This document shows, one piece after another, positions 25,272 to 32,815 of a DNA stretch of 34,550 bases (positions are counted from its first letter, which is position 1; each line of letters starts with the position of its first letter). This DNA comes from a virus. The notes beneath the pieces are model-generated. The model saw nothing but the letters and a program-made list of their open reading frames with translations, was not told the origin of the DNA and did no database searches. Both the position numbers and the translations under genes were made by a program. Location: positions 1 through 34,550 of the IMG/VR virus record IMGVR_UViG_3300047181_000005. One strand, 5' to 3'.

Positions 25272-25609
25272 GGCCAGTTGTTGTTTATAACTTCAAACAT
25301 TGCATAGTACCAAAATTCCGACAATATGCTTTCAACTTCGAACCTTTCTTCGTTCAATGACTGAATCACATCGAGGGAATACGAACCGTCATCTTCGATC
25401 GACGCGACGAACCTGAGTTCGAATGATACGAGATCCGAGAACTCGCTTTTTGCTATGATACGGAAGGGAATCTCAAAATACGAGCCGAGCTCTTCAATGT
25501 TCTCGATAATAAATGAGAACGAGAACGAATGACTGTAATCCCTGCGAAGTTTCTCAATAGACTGAATGACAGTTCTTCGGAGTAGTGCTTTTGATCTTTG
25601 TTTTTTCAT
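25268..25609 (-). CDS. Hypothetical protein
   Basis: 113 aa, alpha/beta, with a basic N-terminus and an acidic C-terminal half (SLNEERFEVESILSEF). It starts 1 nt after the stop of the preceding gene. Its last codons (TGG CCT TGA) include the only GGCC in the window and part of promoter P4. No family recognised. Confidence 0.5.
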   Translation of the reverse strand: MKKQRSKALLRRTVIQSIEKLRRDYSHSFSFSFIIENIEELGSYFEIPFRIIAKSEFSDLVSFELRFVASIEDDGSYSLDVIQSLNEERFEVESILSEFWYYAMFEVINNNWP

Positions 25610-25610
25610 A

Positions 25611-26069
25611 TTATGTTCTATAGAATATAGTCATTTGACCTTCGGGAGTGAGGAATTCTTCAACTCCTTTGACTTCCCATACTGAACCGCGCTCGAGTTC
25701 TTCAACGATGTTTGACTTCCCTTTCTTTGCTACTCGGAGAGGAACGTTCCATTTCCCGCGAAAGAAGGCGTCGGCTTTCACCATGTCGAGACCCCAATTC
25801 CCGCGCCCCTGTTTGAGTACCATTCCACCGGATAGAAATTTCCAGTCACCGAAAGTCGCAACGATTGTTTCCGAGCCCATTTTGAGAAGATAGGGACGGA
25901 TCTCTTCACGAGTGAACCATGCGACATTTTTTTCGACTTCTTTGTTGACTTTGCAATACTGAAAGATTCTATAGAGAGCGTTCACCATGATTTTCGTGAG
26001 TACAATTTCCCGCCTGTTGATCGTTTGACCGCAGTGAGAGCATATTTCACGATTGATTGTTTTCGTCAT
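25611..26069 (-). CDS. Conserved phage protein with N-terminal zinc knuckle
   Basis: 152 aa. ICSHCGQTI near the N-terminus is a CxxC knuckle, followed by a winged-helix-like region (LTKIMVNALYRIFQYC... WFTREEIRPYLL... FGDWKFLSGGMV). Proteins of this pattern are common beside recT in phages of several phyla; the function is not established. Overlaps the YopX-like gene by 4 nt. Confidence 0.55.
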   Translation of the reverse strand: MTKTINREICSHCGQTINRREIVLTKIMVNALYRIFQYCKVNKEVEKNVAWFTREEIRPYLLKMGSETIVATFGDWKFLSGGMVLKQGRGNWGLDMVKADAFFRGKWNVPLRVAKKGKSNIVEELERGSVWEVKGVEEFLTPEGQMTIFYRT

Positions 26070-26500
26070 GATTTCTTTTTGAATTTACCTTGATAAAAGT
26101 TGCCGATTACGGTGTATATGTCACTTTCGTTGAATTCGTATATGTCATTTCCGAGATTTGTCGGAGGATAGATATTGAACGAAGCACCGGTTTCGTTGAA
26201 TCCGACTTCGCAAACGACTTTTTTCTTGTGACCCCCATTCGTGAAATCCCACTCTTCGACGGTGATGATGTCTTCTTCATAGATTCTCACTCCGTCTTTG
26301 TCGAGCCTTCCCGTGAATCTCATGATTTCGAGTTCAGTCGGAGAACACCATTCAAGTTGATTTTTTCTTTCGATGTTGAAGTGAAAATAGTCGGTTACTT
26401 TGTTACACAATACCTGTTTCCACTCAATACTCACGACGTTGAACATCTTTTTCTCTTTCATATGCCATGCCCTGCAACGCAATAATTCTTGAATTTCCAT
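26066..26500 (-). CDS. YopX-like protein
   Basis: 144 aa. Recognisable as YopX family (phage_1 domain): RAWHMKEKKMFNV at the start, then IMRFTGRLDKDGVRIYEEDIITVE and the closing DIYTVIGNFYQG. YopX proteins are frequent in phages and prophages and their role is unknown. Starts just after a zinc-ribbon gene. Confidence 0.8.
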   Translation of the reverse strand: MEIQELLRCRAWHMKEKKMFNVVSIEWKQVLCNKVTDYFHFNIERKNQLEWCSPTELEIMRFTGRLDKDGVRIYEEDIITVEEWDFTNGGHKKKVVCEVGFNETGASFNIYPPTNLGNDIYEFNESDIYTVIGNFYQGKFKKKS

Positions 26501-26503
26501 GAT

Positions 26504-26746
26504 TTACTTTTTCAATTTATAACACCGGGAGCAATAGATGATCCCCTTCTCCATACAGAAAGAGCCTGAGTCTTTGTTTCCGCAGACTGAGCAACCCTCA
26601 TTTCCTTTCGCTTTGTCTCGTTTGATTTTCGCTCCGAAAGACTTCAGGCTTTTTCTGATTGACTGTTTGATCTCTGCGTACTGAATCACCGTGTCTTGAA
26701 CCTTTTTTGCGAGATTCCTTGAGAATTTGTTTTGTTTTCTTCCCAT
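26504..26746 (-). CDS. Small basic zinc-ribbon protein
   Basis: 80 aa. A basic helical N-terminus (RKQNKFSRNLAKKVQ) is followed by a four-Cys ribbon, CSVC and, 14 residues later, C plus CSRC (GIIYCSRCYKLKK). Likely nucleic-acid binding. It follows the CAP-domain gene by 3 nt. Confidence 0.55.
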   Translation of the reverse strand: MGRKQNKFSRNLAKKVQDTVIQYAEIKQSIRKSLKSFGAKIKRDKAKGNEGCSVCGNKDSGSFCMEKGIIYCSRCYKLKK

Positions 26747-26749
26747 GAT

Positions 26750-27187
26750 TTATTCTTTGAAATAAGTACCCACCCAATAGCAAACGCCCTTCTCGTCGAT
26801 GTCGAGAGTGATGATTGCTCGAGTGAATGTCTTGTCGGAAATGATCTCTTCATGTTTCGGAGACGCTTTCCATGCTTTCGCCACCTCCTCGAGAGAACAG
26901 TATGACTTTCCGAGAACTTCTCCAACCTCCCCATGAAGAGGAGATTCAGAGAATCTTTGATTGAATGTCTTTCCGTCTGAATCTGCGTGTGACCAGTATC
27001 CAGTGATGAGCAAGTCGCTCGCTTTCGCTCGATTGAATTCATAGAGAGGATCGACCTTTCTTTCAGCGATGATCCTGTTCAGATTTTTGACTTCGACCTG
27101 TGATTGATACAGTGCTCCCGCGAATACAATTGCGATGATTGCTGTGAGGATCTGAGCAATTATCATTGATACACTTTCGTTCTTCAT
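26750..27187 (-). CDS. Membrane-anchored CAP (SCP/PR1) domain protein
   Basis: 145 aa from ATG at 27187, which overlaps the upstream stop codon as ATGA. Residues about 6-27 are one hydrophobic segment that would export and anchor the protein. Residues about 45-143 follow the CAP pattern: FNRAKASDLLITGYWSHADS, GEV at about 87-91, then AKAWKASPKHEEII, and a closing CYWVGTYF. CAP proteins are extracytoplasmic; bacterial members (YkwD-like) are of uncertain activity. A CAP protein in a phage early operon is unusual; it may act on the host envelope. Confidence 0.78.
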   Translation of the reverse strand: MKNESVSMIIAQILTAIIAIVFAGALYQSQVEVKNLNRIIAERKVDPLYEFNRAKASDLLITGYWSHADSDGKTFNQRFSESPLHGEVGEVLGKSYCSLEEVAKAWKASPKHEEIISDKTFTRAIITLDIDEKGVCYWVGTYFKE

Positions 27188-27411
27188 GATCTTGGAATTT
27201 TTGGAGTTAGTGACGGATACGATTCGAACTTCGGAATTCCTTTGAGAAATTCCCTCTTGAAGTTTGACCATAATTCCTCAATGCTGATCCTGAGAGCGAG
27301 TTCCTTTCCGAAAAATGTTTCCCATATCTGAGCATAGTATGAATCGATGAAATTGATTTTGAAGTGAGCATTCACGCGCTTTCTCCATTCCCGATTGTGA
27401 TGAGTCATCAT
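27184..27411 (-). CDS. Hypothetical small protein
   Basis: 75 aa, aromatic-rich and basic at the start (HHNREWRKRVNAHF), with an amphipathic helix (SIEELWSNFKREFL). Overlaps both neighbours by 4 nt. No family recognised. Confidence 0.5.
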   Translation of the reverse strand: MMTHHNREWRKRVNAHFKINFIDSYYAQIWETFFGKELALRISIEELWSNFKREFLKGIPKFESYPSLTPKIPRS

Positions 27412-28052
27412 ATTGATTCCCCCTCGACAACTCGTTTCAGATCTGTGCTGATTGATTGCTTTGCGTCTTCGTACCTCAATGGCATGAGAATCGAAACGAC
27501 TTCTTCTTCTCCGTATTTCTTTCCGACTAACACTGCGGGATCAGATTTCCCGCCTGTATAGATTGCAACTTTATCGACTCCGAGTTCCCGGAGAGTTGAA
27601 AGAATTTTTTGAAGCATATCGACGCTCAATGATGTTCTATACTCCCCGGCGACTTTCACTTTCTCGAGCCCTGTACTCAGATCAGATTCTTCGTCCGAGA
27701 CATCTTCGACCATAACCGAGCCGACGACCTTCTCTCCGGCGATCCAACAGGAAACAGGATCTCCGTTCTCCGAGCGTTTGAGAGATTTCTCGACAGGTAC
27801 TTCAGGGAGAGCGTTCTTTCCTTTGAAGATAGAATCCTGAAGAACCGCCTGAAGTTTGTGATTCTGAATGATGACAGATTTGTCGATGTCGAATTTCTTC
27901 TTCACAACGATCGCGAAATAAGGATTGATGATGAGGATTGCGTTCGGTCTGACTTGAAACGTCCTGTCACATAGAGGTCGAATGTTCTCGCTGTAGTTCA
28001 ATCTCTTGACCGCTTTGATGACATTGACCGGGATTTGAATTGTGTTGTTCAT
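27408..28052 (-). CDS. Possible sliding-clamp-like protein
   Basis: 214 aa. The opening IPVNVIKAVKRLNYS and the C-terminal part (DMLQKILSTLRELGVDKVAIY, SDPAVLVG, VVSILMPLRY) resemble the domain ends of bacterial beta clamps, whose last strand reads like VVMPMRL. It is shorter than DnaN (about 370 aa), so at best a two-domain relative that would dimerise differently or trimerise. Context with DUF1351-like and RecT genes fits DNA metabolism. The call is tentative. Confidence 0.4.
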   Translation of the reverse strand: MNNTIQIPVNVIKAVKRLNYSENIRPLCDRTFQVRPNAILIINPYFAIVVKKKFDIDKSVIIQNHKLQAVLQDSIFKGKNALPEVPVEKSLKRSENGDPVSCWIAGEKVVGSVMVEDVSDEESDLSTGLEKVKVAGEYRTSLSVDMLQKILSTLRELGVDKVAIYTGGKSDPAVLVGKKYGEEEVVSILMPLRYEDAKQSISTDLKRVVEGESI

Positions 28053-28070
28053 AGAATTTGAATTGAAAAA

Positions 28071-29210
28071 CTAGAGTTTGTTCTCGTATTGAATTGAGAA
28101 TTGATAGACTGCTTCCTTGAGCGTTGCTCCACTTCCTGAGAATCCGTCGAATTCAAACGTGTATTCGCCCGCCTCGTTGACAGAGACTTTGAATTCCTTT
28201 ATTGCTTCCGTGAGTTTGCGAGTTTGTTCCTGAGCCTTCAACGTCTCAGCCTCTTGAGCCTTGCGCTTCTTCTCGAATTCTTCCCTTTGATTTCTGAGTT
28301 CAAGTTCCTTGCGCGCTTTTTCTTCCCTGTACTTTCGATTGAGATCGTCGCGTTCTTTCTGCGCCTTTGCTTCGGCTTTCTTCCTTGCTTCAGCCTTTAC
28401 TTCTTCGCGCTTCTCAATGATTGAGGAGTTTTCTGTGAGGAATTTCGAGAATTCTTCTTCGATCATATTTGCAACTAGAATCCCGGTGATCGCTATTTCT
28501 TCATAAATGAAGGAGAGTCCGTTGTATGCGAACCCCACCTCCGTGAGTTTTTGAGCCCTTTTTGCGAGAAGTTCTCGGAGTTCCTGTTGCTTTTTCGCGT
28601 CATCTTGAGCCTTTTTCAACTCCGCTTGACGTTTGTTCTCTGTGTCGATCCGTTCCTGTTCGATTCTTTCTTGCTCTGCGATCTTCGCCTGTTTTTTTGC
28701 TTCAAGCGTTTCGACGTACTTTGAGAAATGTTCGTCGGTTGCTTCCTTGACATTGATGATCGGATCTTCGTCGTAGTCATACGTTGCGAGTATTTTGAGA
28801 CGTTCCTGAAATCGTTCGAGTTTTGCTTTTTCGGCTTCGATCTCGATGAAGTGTTCCTGTCGATCAAGATGTTCCTCAATTGGAACAATGAGATTTGTGA
28901 GAATCTTTGCGATTGCGTCAATCGTTTGACCTTCTCGGAGTGCGTCGGCTTTCAATTCCTTTCGAGCCTTCTCAATTTGAATTCGTTTTTCACGGAGAAA
29001 AAGTCTTCCCTCTCGAGCCATTTTCATTTCTCCTTTCTGATCGGGAGAAGTGATCTTGATTGCTCTCGCTTTGACTTCCCACTCTCCGGCGAGTTTGAAA
29101 TATCCCGAGAAATTCTCGAGGAGATATTCCGCTTTCGTCTTCCCGAGATTCGATTTCTCGATGATTTCCATGAGCGGAGAGGCGATTTCGATTGTGTTAT
29201 TTTTCTTCAC
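28071..29210 (-). CDS. DUF1351-like coiled-coil protein
   Basis: 379 aa. Starts at GTG (29210), overlapping the upstream gene by 14 nt. The N-terminal third (EWEVKARAIKITSPDQ, GRLFLREKRIQIEKARKELK) matches the DUF1351-like proteins that accompany recT in many phages. Residues about 165-230 and 260-345 are long charged coiled coils rich in Glu, Lys, Arg and Gln. The C-terminal 40 residues form a small beta unit. Probably an accessory of the recombination module; no catalytic residues seen. Confidence 0.65.
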   Translation of the reverse strand: MKKNNTIEIASPLMEIIEKSNLGKTKAEYLLENFSGYFKLAGEWEVKARAIKITSPDQKGEMKMAREGRLFLREKRIQIEKARKELKADALREGQTIDAIAKILTNLIVPIEEHLDRQEHFIEIEAEKAKLERFQERLKILATYDYDEDPIINVKEATDEHFSKYVETLEAKKQAKIAEQERIEQERIDTENKRQAELKKAQDDAKKQQELRELLAKRAQKLTEVGFAYNGLSFIYEEIAITGILVANMIEEEFSKFLTENSSIIEKREEVKAEARKKAEAKAQKERDDLNRKYREEKARKELELRNQREEFEKKRKAQEAETLKAQEQTRKLTEAIKEFKVSVNEAGEYTFEFDGFSGSGATLKEAVYQFSIQYENKL

Positions 29211-29412
29211 CTTGTGTTTGATTGAAATTATGTTTTTCGAAGATTGTGACCGTGAGGAGGAATGCCGTCATTTCATTTGTGAGATAACTGAAAGTCGGGC
29301 AAGTCTTCACAACGACCTTTGCTGAGTTTCCGTATAGATCCATATAGTATTGAATCCCCTCTTCGAGTGCTTTCGCTGAATCGTAAACATTGCAGATCGC
29401 TTGATTCTTCAT
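29197..29412 (-). CDS. Hypothetical small protein
   Basis: 71 aa from ATG at 29412, 3 nt downstream of the preceding stop codon; a longer frame runs back into that gene. Contains KVVVKTCPTFSYLTNEMTAFLLTVTIF, amphipathic to hydrophobic. Overlaps the coiled-coil gene by 14 nt. No family recognised. Confidence 0.5.
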   Translation of the reverse strand: MKNQAICNVYDSAKALEEGIQYYMDLYGNSAKVVVKTCPTFSYLTNEMTAFLLTVTIFEKHNFNQTQGEEK

Positions 29413-29414
29413 AA

Positions 29415-30053
29415 TTATTTCATTGAATTGAATGCTCTTGAAACGTTTGCTCTCCAATTTGCGACGGCTGTTTCGTTGTTTTGATTGTGCTCTGCGCGAC
29501 AACCGACGACGTAACACCATGATTTATTGTATGCAACAGATCCGTCATCGGAGATGAGGTTGTTGTATATCATTCCCGGAGTTTTGATCGTTTCACAAAC
29601 ATCTTTTGCAACTTGTTCGGGAGATGAATATGAGTGAAATCTGTCATAATTCCAGTAGTTGTTTGCATAGAGAGCCCGCTTTCCTTGACCTGTTTCGGCT
29701 GTTGAAATTGCAACGGCTGTTTTTGTGTTGTGTACAGATCCGCAGTATGAGTGAATCTGATTCACTAGATTCTCGTTGATTTTGCCACCGTATGAGGAGG
29801 CGTATCCTTTCACGCCCTTCAACTCGTCGACTTTGATTTCGGGTACGTTTTGAGTGACTGACGGTGTAACCGTAGCGACTTCAGCCGTGATGATTATTGA
29901 TTCCCCTTGTCGGAGAGTGATTCGTTTCATTTCTTCTCCGGCTTGAACTGCTCGGAATGAGGCGATTGAGATGTATGCAACCGCAACTCCTAAAATGAAC
30001 CACTGTGAAGGCTTGATGACCTTCTTGAACTGACCTTTCGTATTTCTCGTCAT
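29415..30053 (-). CDS. Membrane-anchored glucosaminidase/lysozyme-like protein
   Basis: 212 aa. A basic start and one hydrophobic segment (about 17-34) give a type II membrane anchor, followed by a linker and a catalytic-type domain from about 95: AVAISTAETGQGKRALYANNYWNY recalls the glucosaminidase/transglycosylase pattern (catalytic Glu, likely E120, then N-N-(Y/F)-(W/G)). Four Cys (about 104, 153, 180, 185) could form disulfides outside the cytoplasm. It would cut peptidoglycan glycan strands from the outer face of the membrane. It is the first gene after P3 and far from the lysin/holin pair. Confidence 0.6.
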   Translation of the reverse strand: MTRNTKGQFKKVIKPSQWFILGVAVAYISIASFRAVQAGEEMKRITLRQGESIIITAEVATVTPSVTQNVPEIKVDELKGVKGYASSYGGKINENLVNQIHSYCGSVHNTKTAVAISTAETGQGKRALYANNYWNYDRFHSYSSPEQVAKDVCETIKTPGMIYNNLISDDGSVAYNKSWCYVVGCRAEHNQNNETAVANWRANVSRAFNSMK

Positions 30054-30082
30054 GATACGTTTTTGTTATTTTATAATATACA

Positions 30083-30111
30083 ATTATAGTTCCTCTTGCG
30101 AAGAATGTCAA
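30083..30111 (-). promoter_or_regulatory. Promoter P3, perfect sigma-70 consensus
   Basis: Minus-strand TTGACA (30106-30111), 17-bp spacer, TATAAT (30083-30088): both hexamers and spacing are perfect. The -10 is the left arm of a perfect dyad, TATAATTGTATATTATA. It drives the long recombination unit. Confidence 0.9.
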
Positions 30112-30120
30112 GAGTCAATC

Positions 30121-30468
30121 CTATGACTCACGAATGATGATCCTCCCCTCATGATTTGTCTTGAAGTATGAGACAGTATCGTTTTTGATTCGATCCGAAA
30201 AAAGACCATAGAAAAAGAGAATTTTGAGGACGACGAATTCTTGAAGTGATTCTTCTTCAACTCCTTCATAGTAGCATTCATCGAGAATCGGATCGTCTGA
30301 AACTCGGTCGAACACGGCTTCGATATAGCCGGCTTCCTGTAACTGCTCGAGAGCCTTTGTCTCGAATGATTTGATTTCGCTTGCGGGAATGTTTGAAAGA
30401 ATGTCGGAGAGTTCTTTCATCTCTTCCTCTGACTGAGGACGTCCGACGTTGATTGACAATCGTCTCAT
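30121..30468 (-). CDS. Hypothetical acidic protein, sole gene between P2 and P3
   Basis: 115 aa, acidic (EEEMKELSDIL; VEEESLQEFVVL), mostly helical, without membrane segments or motifs I recognise. It has its own strong promoter (P2) and no terminator before P3. Early-expressed single small acidic proteins in phages are often host-takeover or anti-defence factors, but nothing here proves it. Confidence 0.55.
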   Translation of the reverse strand: MRRLSINVGRPQSEEEMKELSDILSNIPASEIKSFETKALEQLQEAGYIEAVFDRVSDDPILDECYYEGVEEESLQEFVVLKILFFYGLFSDRIKNDTVSYFKTNHEGRIIIRES

Positions 30469-30498
30469 GATTTTTGTGTATTACTTTATTATGAGACA

Positions 30499-30527
30499 AG
30501 TATATTCCGCCTCAAGGGAATTGTCAA
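30499..30527 (-). promoter_or_regulatory. Promoter P2
   Basis: Minus-strand TTGACA (30522-30527), 17-bp spacer, TATACT (30499-30504), 5 of 6 at -10. It follows terminator T2 directly; the segment TCTTTTTGTCTTGACA is shared with the T1-P1 junction. Confidence 0.85.
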
Positions 30528-30530
30528 GAC

Positions 30531-30559
30531 AAAAAGAAACGCCATATTTCAGGCGTTCC
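30531..30559 (-). terminator. Terminator T2 after the holin gene
   Basis: Minus-strand 8-bp stem (30552-30559 with 30536-30543, one G-U pair) with an 8-nt loop, followed by five Ts (30531-30535). It lies 25 nt after the holin stop and ends the replication/lysis unit. Confidence 0.8.
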
Positions 30560-30584
30560 GTCCGAATGAGTAAAATATCAGAGA

Positions 30585-30851
30585 CTAGATGATCTCTTGA
30601 ATCGCACTGTCTTTCGGGAGACGTGCTTTGATTAGCCCCGCAACGACTGTGAGAGCGACATTGATGATCGGAGCATAGAGTAAAGTCTGAGGATTGTTCT
30701 TGAGTAGATCCATGAGTTGAGGAGAGAGAAGAACTGCGACGATTGCAGACGGAATGATATACACAACGAGGATCTTCATTCCTTCAACTATTGAAACACC
30801 GAGGTCAACGAGTGCCTTTTTGAGCGGTGTGAAATCGACTTGTTCAGCCAT
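30585..30851 (-). CDS. Holin
   Basis: 88 aa with two hydrophobic segments (about 24-45 and 57-76), a short charged N-terminus and a charged C-terminus, the size and topology of class II-type holins. It overlaps the endolysin gene by 8 nt and is followed by terminator T2. It would permeabilise the membrane and release the signal-less endolysin. Confidence 0.75.
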   Translation of the reverse strand: MAEQVDFTPLKKALVDLGVSIVEGMKILVVYIIPSAIVAVLLSPQLMDLLKNNPQTLLYAPIINVALTVVAGLIKARLPKDSAIQEII

Positions 30852-31674
30852 TTTTTCGCGGTATAAGTTTATTTATTATCAACGCAATCAATTCGACCGT
30901 CGTCGCTTCCTTGAGAGCGTTTGCCTTCATTGTAGCAATTGCGCCGTCGAACTTGTAGTGTTGACCGATAATTTCTGCGCTTCCTTTCCATTCTATCGCG
31001 GGATCATACTGAGTTTCGAGAAGTTTTGAGATCTCTGCAATGTCGGAAAGATACTTGTCTTTCAATTGCTGTTCAGTGTTCACGGAGGATTCGAGAGCGG
31101 TGATTTTCTTCTCCCTGTCGACAACCATGTCAGAGAGAGTCTCTTTGTCTTTTGTGAGTTGATAGTTTGCGTCTGTGAGTTCTTTGATTTTTGCGTCTTT
31201 CGGATCGACAGGAACGACGACCGGAGGAGGGGCAATCATGTCGGAGTATAGTTGCATTCTATCGAAGAACGGTTGCGGATTGAGTGTTTCCGGTTGCATA
31301 GTGCCTCGTATAGAACGACCGCGATTGAATTGAACGTGCGTGTGTTCGGCATAGATCCCGGATTTCCCTGTGAGCCCTATGACATGACCTTTCTTGACCT
31401 GTGCCCCGCTTGGAGAGTACCGTGTTTCAATATGCCAAAATACCTCAGTGACATTCTCTTTTTCACTATATACCGCAAGACAGAGACCTCCTTTCGGATC
31501 ACTTCCCCATATAATAACGCCGTCGAATGCTGAATGAATGTCTCGATTGCTTTGATTGTCACTTGTTCCGAAGTCATAGCCTCCGTGAGGTTGATTCGTC
31601 GGAGGATTGACAACGTTGAATTCTTGAGTCAAACGCGTTTTTCTCGCGAATGGATAGCAGAGATCTTTTGCCAT
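30844..31674 (-). CDS. M23-family endolysin (zinc endopeptidase) with C-terminal coiled coil
   Basis: 276 aa from ATG at 31674, 1 nt after the glycosyltransferase stop; a longer frame runs back into that gene. The LytM/M23 domain (about 8-145) shows the zinc ligands H30 and D34 (HGGYD) and H113 (HTHVQF), plus FWHIE and KKGHVIGLTGKSG. A proline linker (APPPVVVPVDP, about 148) leads to a coiled coil (160-220) and a helical end. No signal peptide, so export needs the holin. It cleaves peptide cross-links of peptidoglycan. The C-terminus may bind wall or oligomerise. Confidence 0.88.
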   Translation of the reverse strand: MAKDLCYPFARKTRLTQEFNVVNPPTNQPHGGYDFGTSDNQSNRDIHSAFDGVIIWGSDPKGGLCLAVYSEKENVTEVFWHIETRYSPSGAQVKKGHVIGLTGKSGIYAEHTHVQFNRGRSIRGTMQPETLNPQPFFDRMQLYSDMIAPPPVVVPVDPKDAKIKELTDANYQLTKDKETLSDMVVDREKKITALESSVNTEQQLKDKYLSDIAEISKLLETQYDPAIEWKGSAEIIGQHYKFDGAIATMKANALKEATTVELIALIINKLIPRKNG

Positions 31675-31675
31675 A

Positions 31676-32809
31676 TTAGACGATAGCACCTTTTTCAATA
31701 TAGAGCAATTCAACGAGATTCTTTTGAGATAATGCTTCAGCCCTTTCGAATGTCGTGAAGTATTTTTCTCCTTTTTTGACTGTTCTTCCGAGATTGACGT
31801 CTGAGAACTCCTCAATCACTCTCACTTGAATTCCTTCGGGATTCGCCTCGGCTTTTTCTACCGTGAGAATTTCATTCCACTGTTCGATTGTTCCCCGGGG
31901 ATTGAATGAGAAGTCTTTCGGGATTTTTTCAGCAATTTTTCTGATATCAATTTCCGTCATGTCTCTCCGAATGATGTACCCATTGCAACCGTCTTTGACG
32001 TGTTCGAATGCCGTGTTGTAGTCAGTAGTTATCACCGAAGTCTCGAGCTGAAGCGATTCAAGTATCGAATAGCAACAACCCTCATGATCCGAGAGTTGCA
32101 CGAGATAGTCAGCGTCTTTGATTTTTTGAGCCATGTCTTCACAATAGCCATGAAATACAACTTCGGGAATATCTTTGAAATAGTCAATCACTTTCGTTTT
32201 GTAGGAGAGATCTGGAGTGTTTCCGTATACGTCCCAAACGAAAGGAATTTTTTCATCACATAACATTTTCGCAAGAATTGGCATTCGTTCGAATCCTTTC
32301 TCGGGAGATATTCTCGAGGCTGTTATCAAGTGAAGCCTCTTGTCTTTCTGTTTTTGCCGTGTGAGCCCCTTTCCGAAGTCAGGATCGAGCATATTCATAA
32401 TCACAACGCTCGGAACATTGAAGAGGCGTTTCGAGACCTTTGAGACGTGCTCTGATACTGTGATGTATCTTGTGACGTGAGGATTTCGAACCAATGGCAA
32501 GGAATAGAGTTCATAGTCAGCGTGAATCCATTGAATGAATTTGCGCGCCTTGATGAGATAGTGTTCAGGATAATTCGAGGCAATCAAACAGATATCGCAG
32601 TGAATCGGAGGCATTCCGTCATATAATCTTTGAATCGTTGCGTACTTGCTCCACTTTTTGACAAGATGAGTCCCGGTATTTGTGAGGAATAGATACACGA
32701 TTTCGAATTTCTTCGGGTCGAGTTGCTTGATGAGACTATAGATTGCAGTCTCAATCCCTCCAAGTTCGGGAGTATGCTGATGATAGATTGCAAGTTTGAT
32801 TTTCTCCAT
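31676..32809 (-). CDS. GT4-type glycosyltransferase with extra C-terminal module
   Basis: 377 aa. GT-B fold, family 4: HQHTPELGGIETAIYSL near the N-terminus (GGIE at 17-20), ASRISPEKGFERMP, VFHGYCEDM, and the E-x7-E type donor-binding region DHEGCCYSILESLQLE. From about residue 315 a separate module (IQVRVIEEFSDVNLGRTVKKGEKY...) resembles small beta modules found in phage capsid-region proteins. Substrate unknown: host wall polymers, virion proteins or DNA are possible. It sits between ninG and the endolysin, an odd place for a glycosyltransferase. Confidence 0.8.
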   Translation of the reverse strand: MEKIKLAIYHQHTPELGGIETAIYSLIKQLDPKKFEIVYLFLTNTGTHLVKKWSKYATIQRLYDGMPPIHCDICLIASNYPEHYLIKARKFIQWIHADYELYSLPLVRNPHVTRYITVSEHVSKVSKRLFNVPSVVIMNMLDPDFGKGLTRQKQKDKRLHLITASRISPEKGFERMPILAKMLCDEKIPFVWDVYGNTPDLSYKTKVIDYFKDIPEVVFHGYCEDMAQKIKDADYLVQLSDHEGCCYSILESLQLETSVITTDYNTAFEHVKDGCNGYIIRRDMTEIDIRKIAEKIPKDFSFNPRGTIEQWNEILTVEKAEANPEGIQVRVIEEFSDVNLGRTVKKGEKYFTTFERAEALSQKNLVELLYIEKGAIV

Positions 32810-32815
32810 ACAAAA

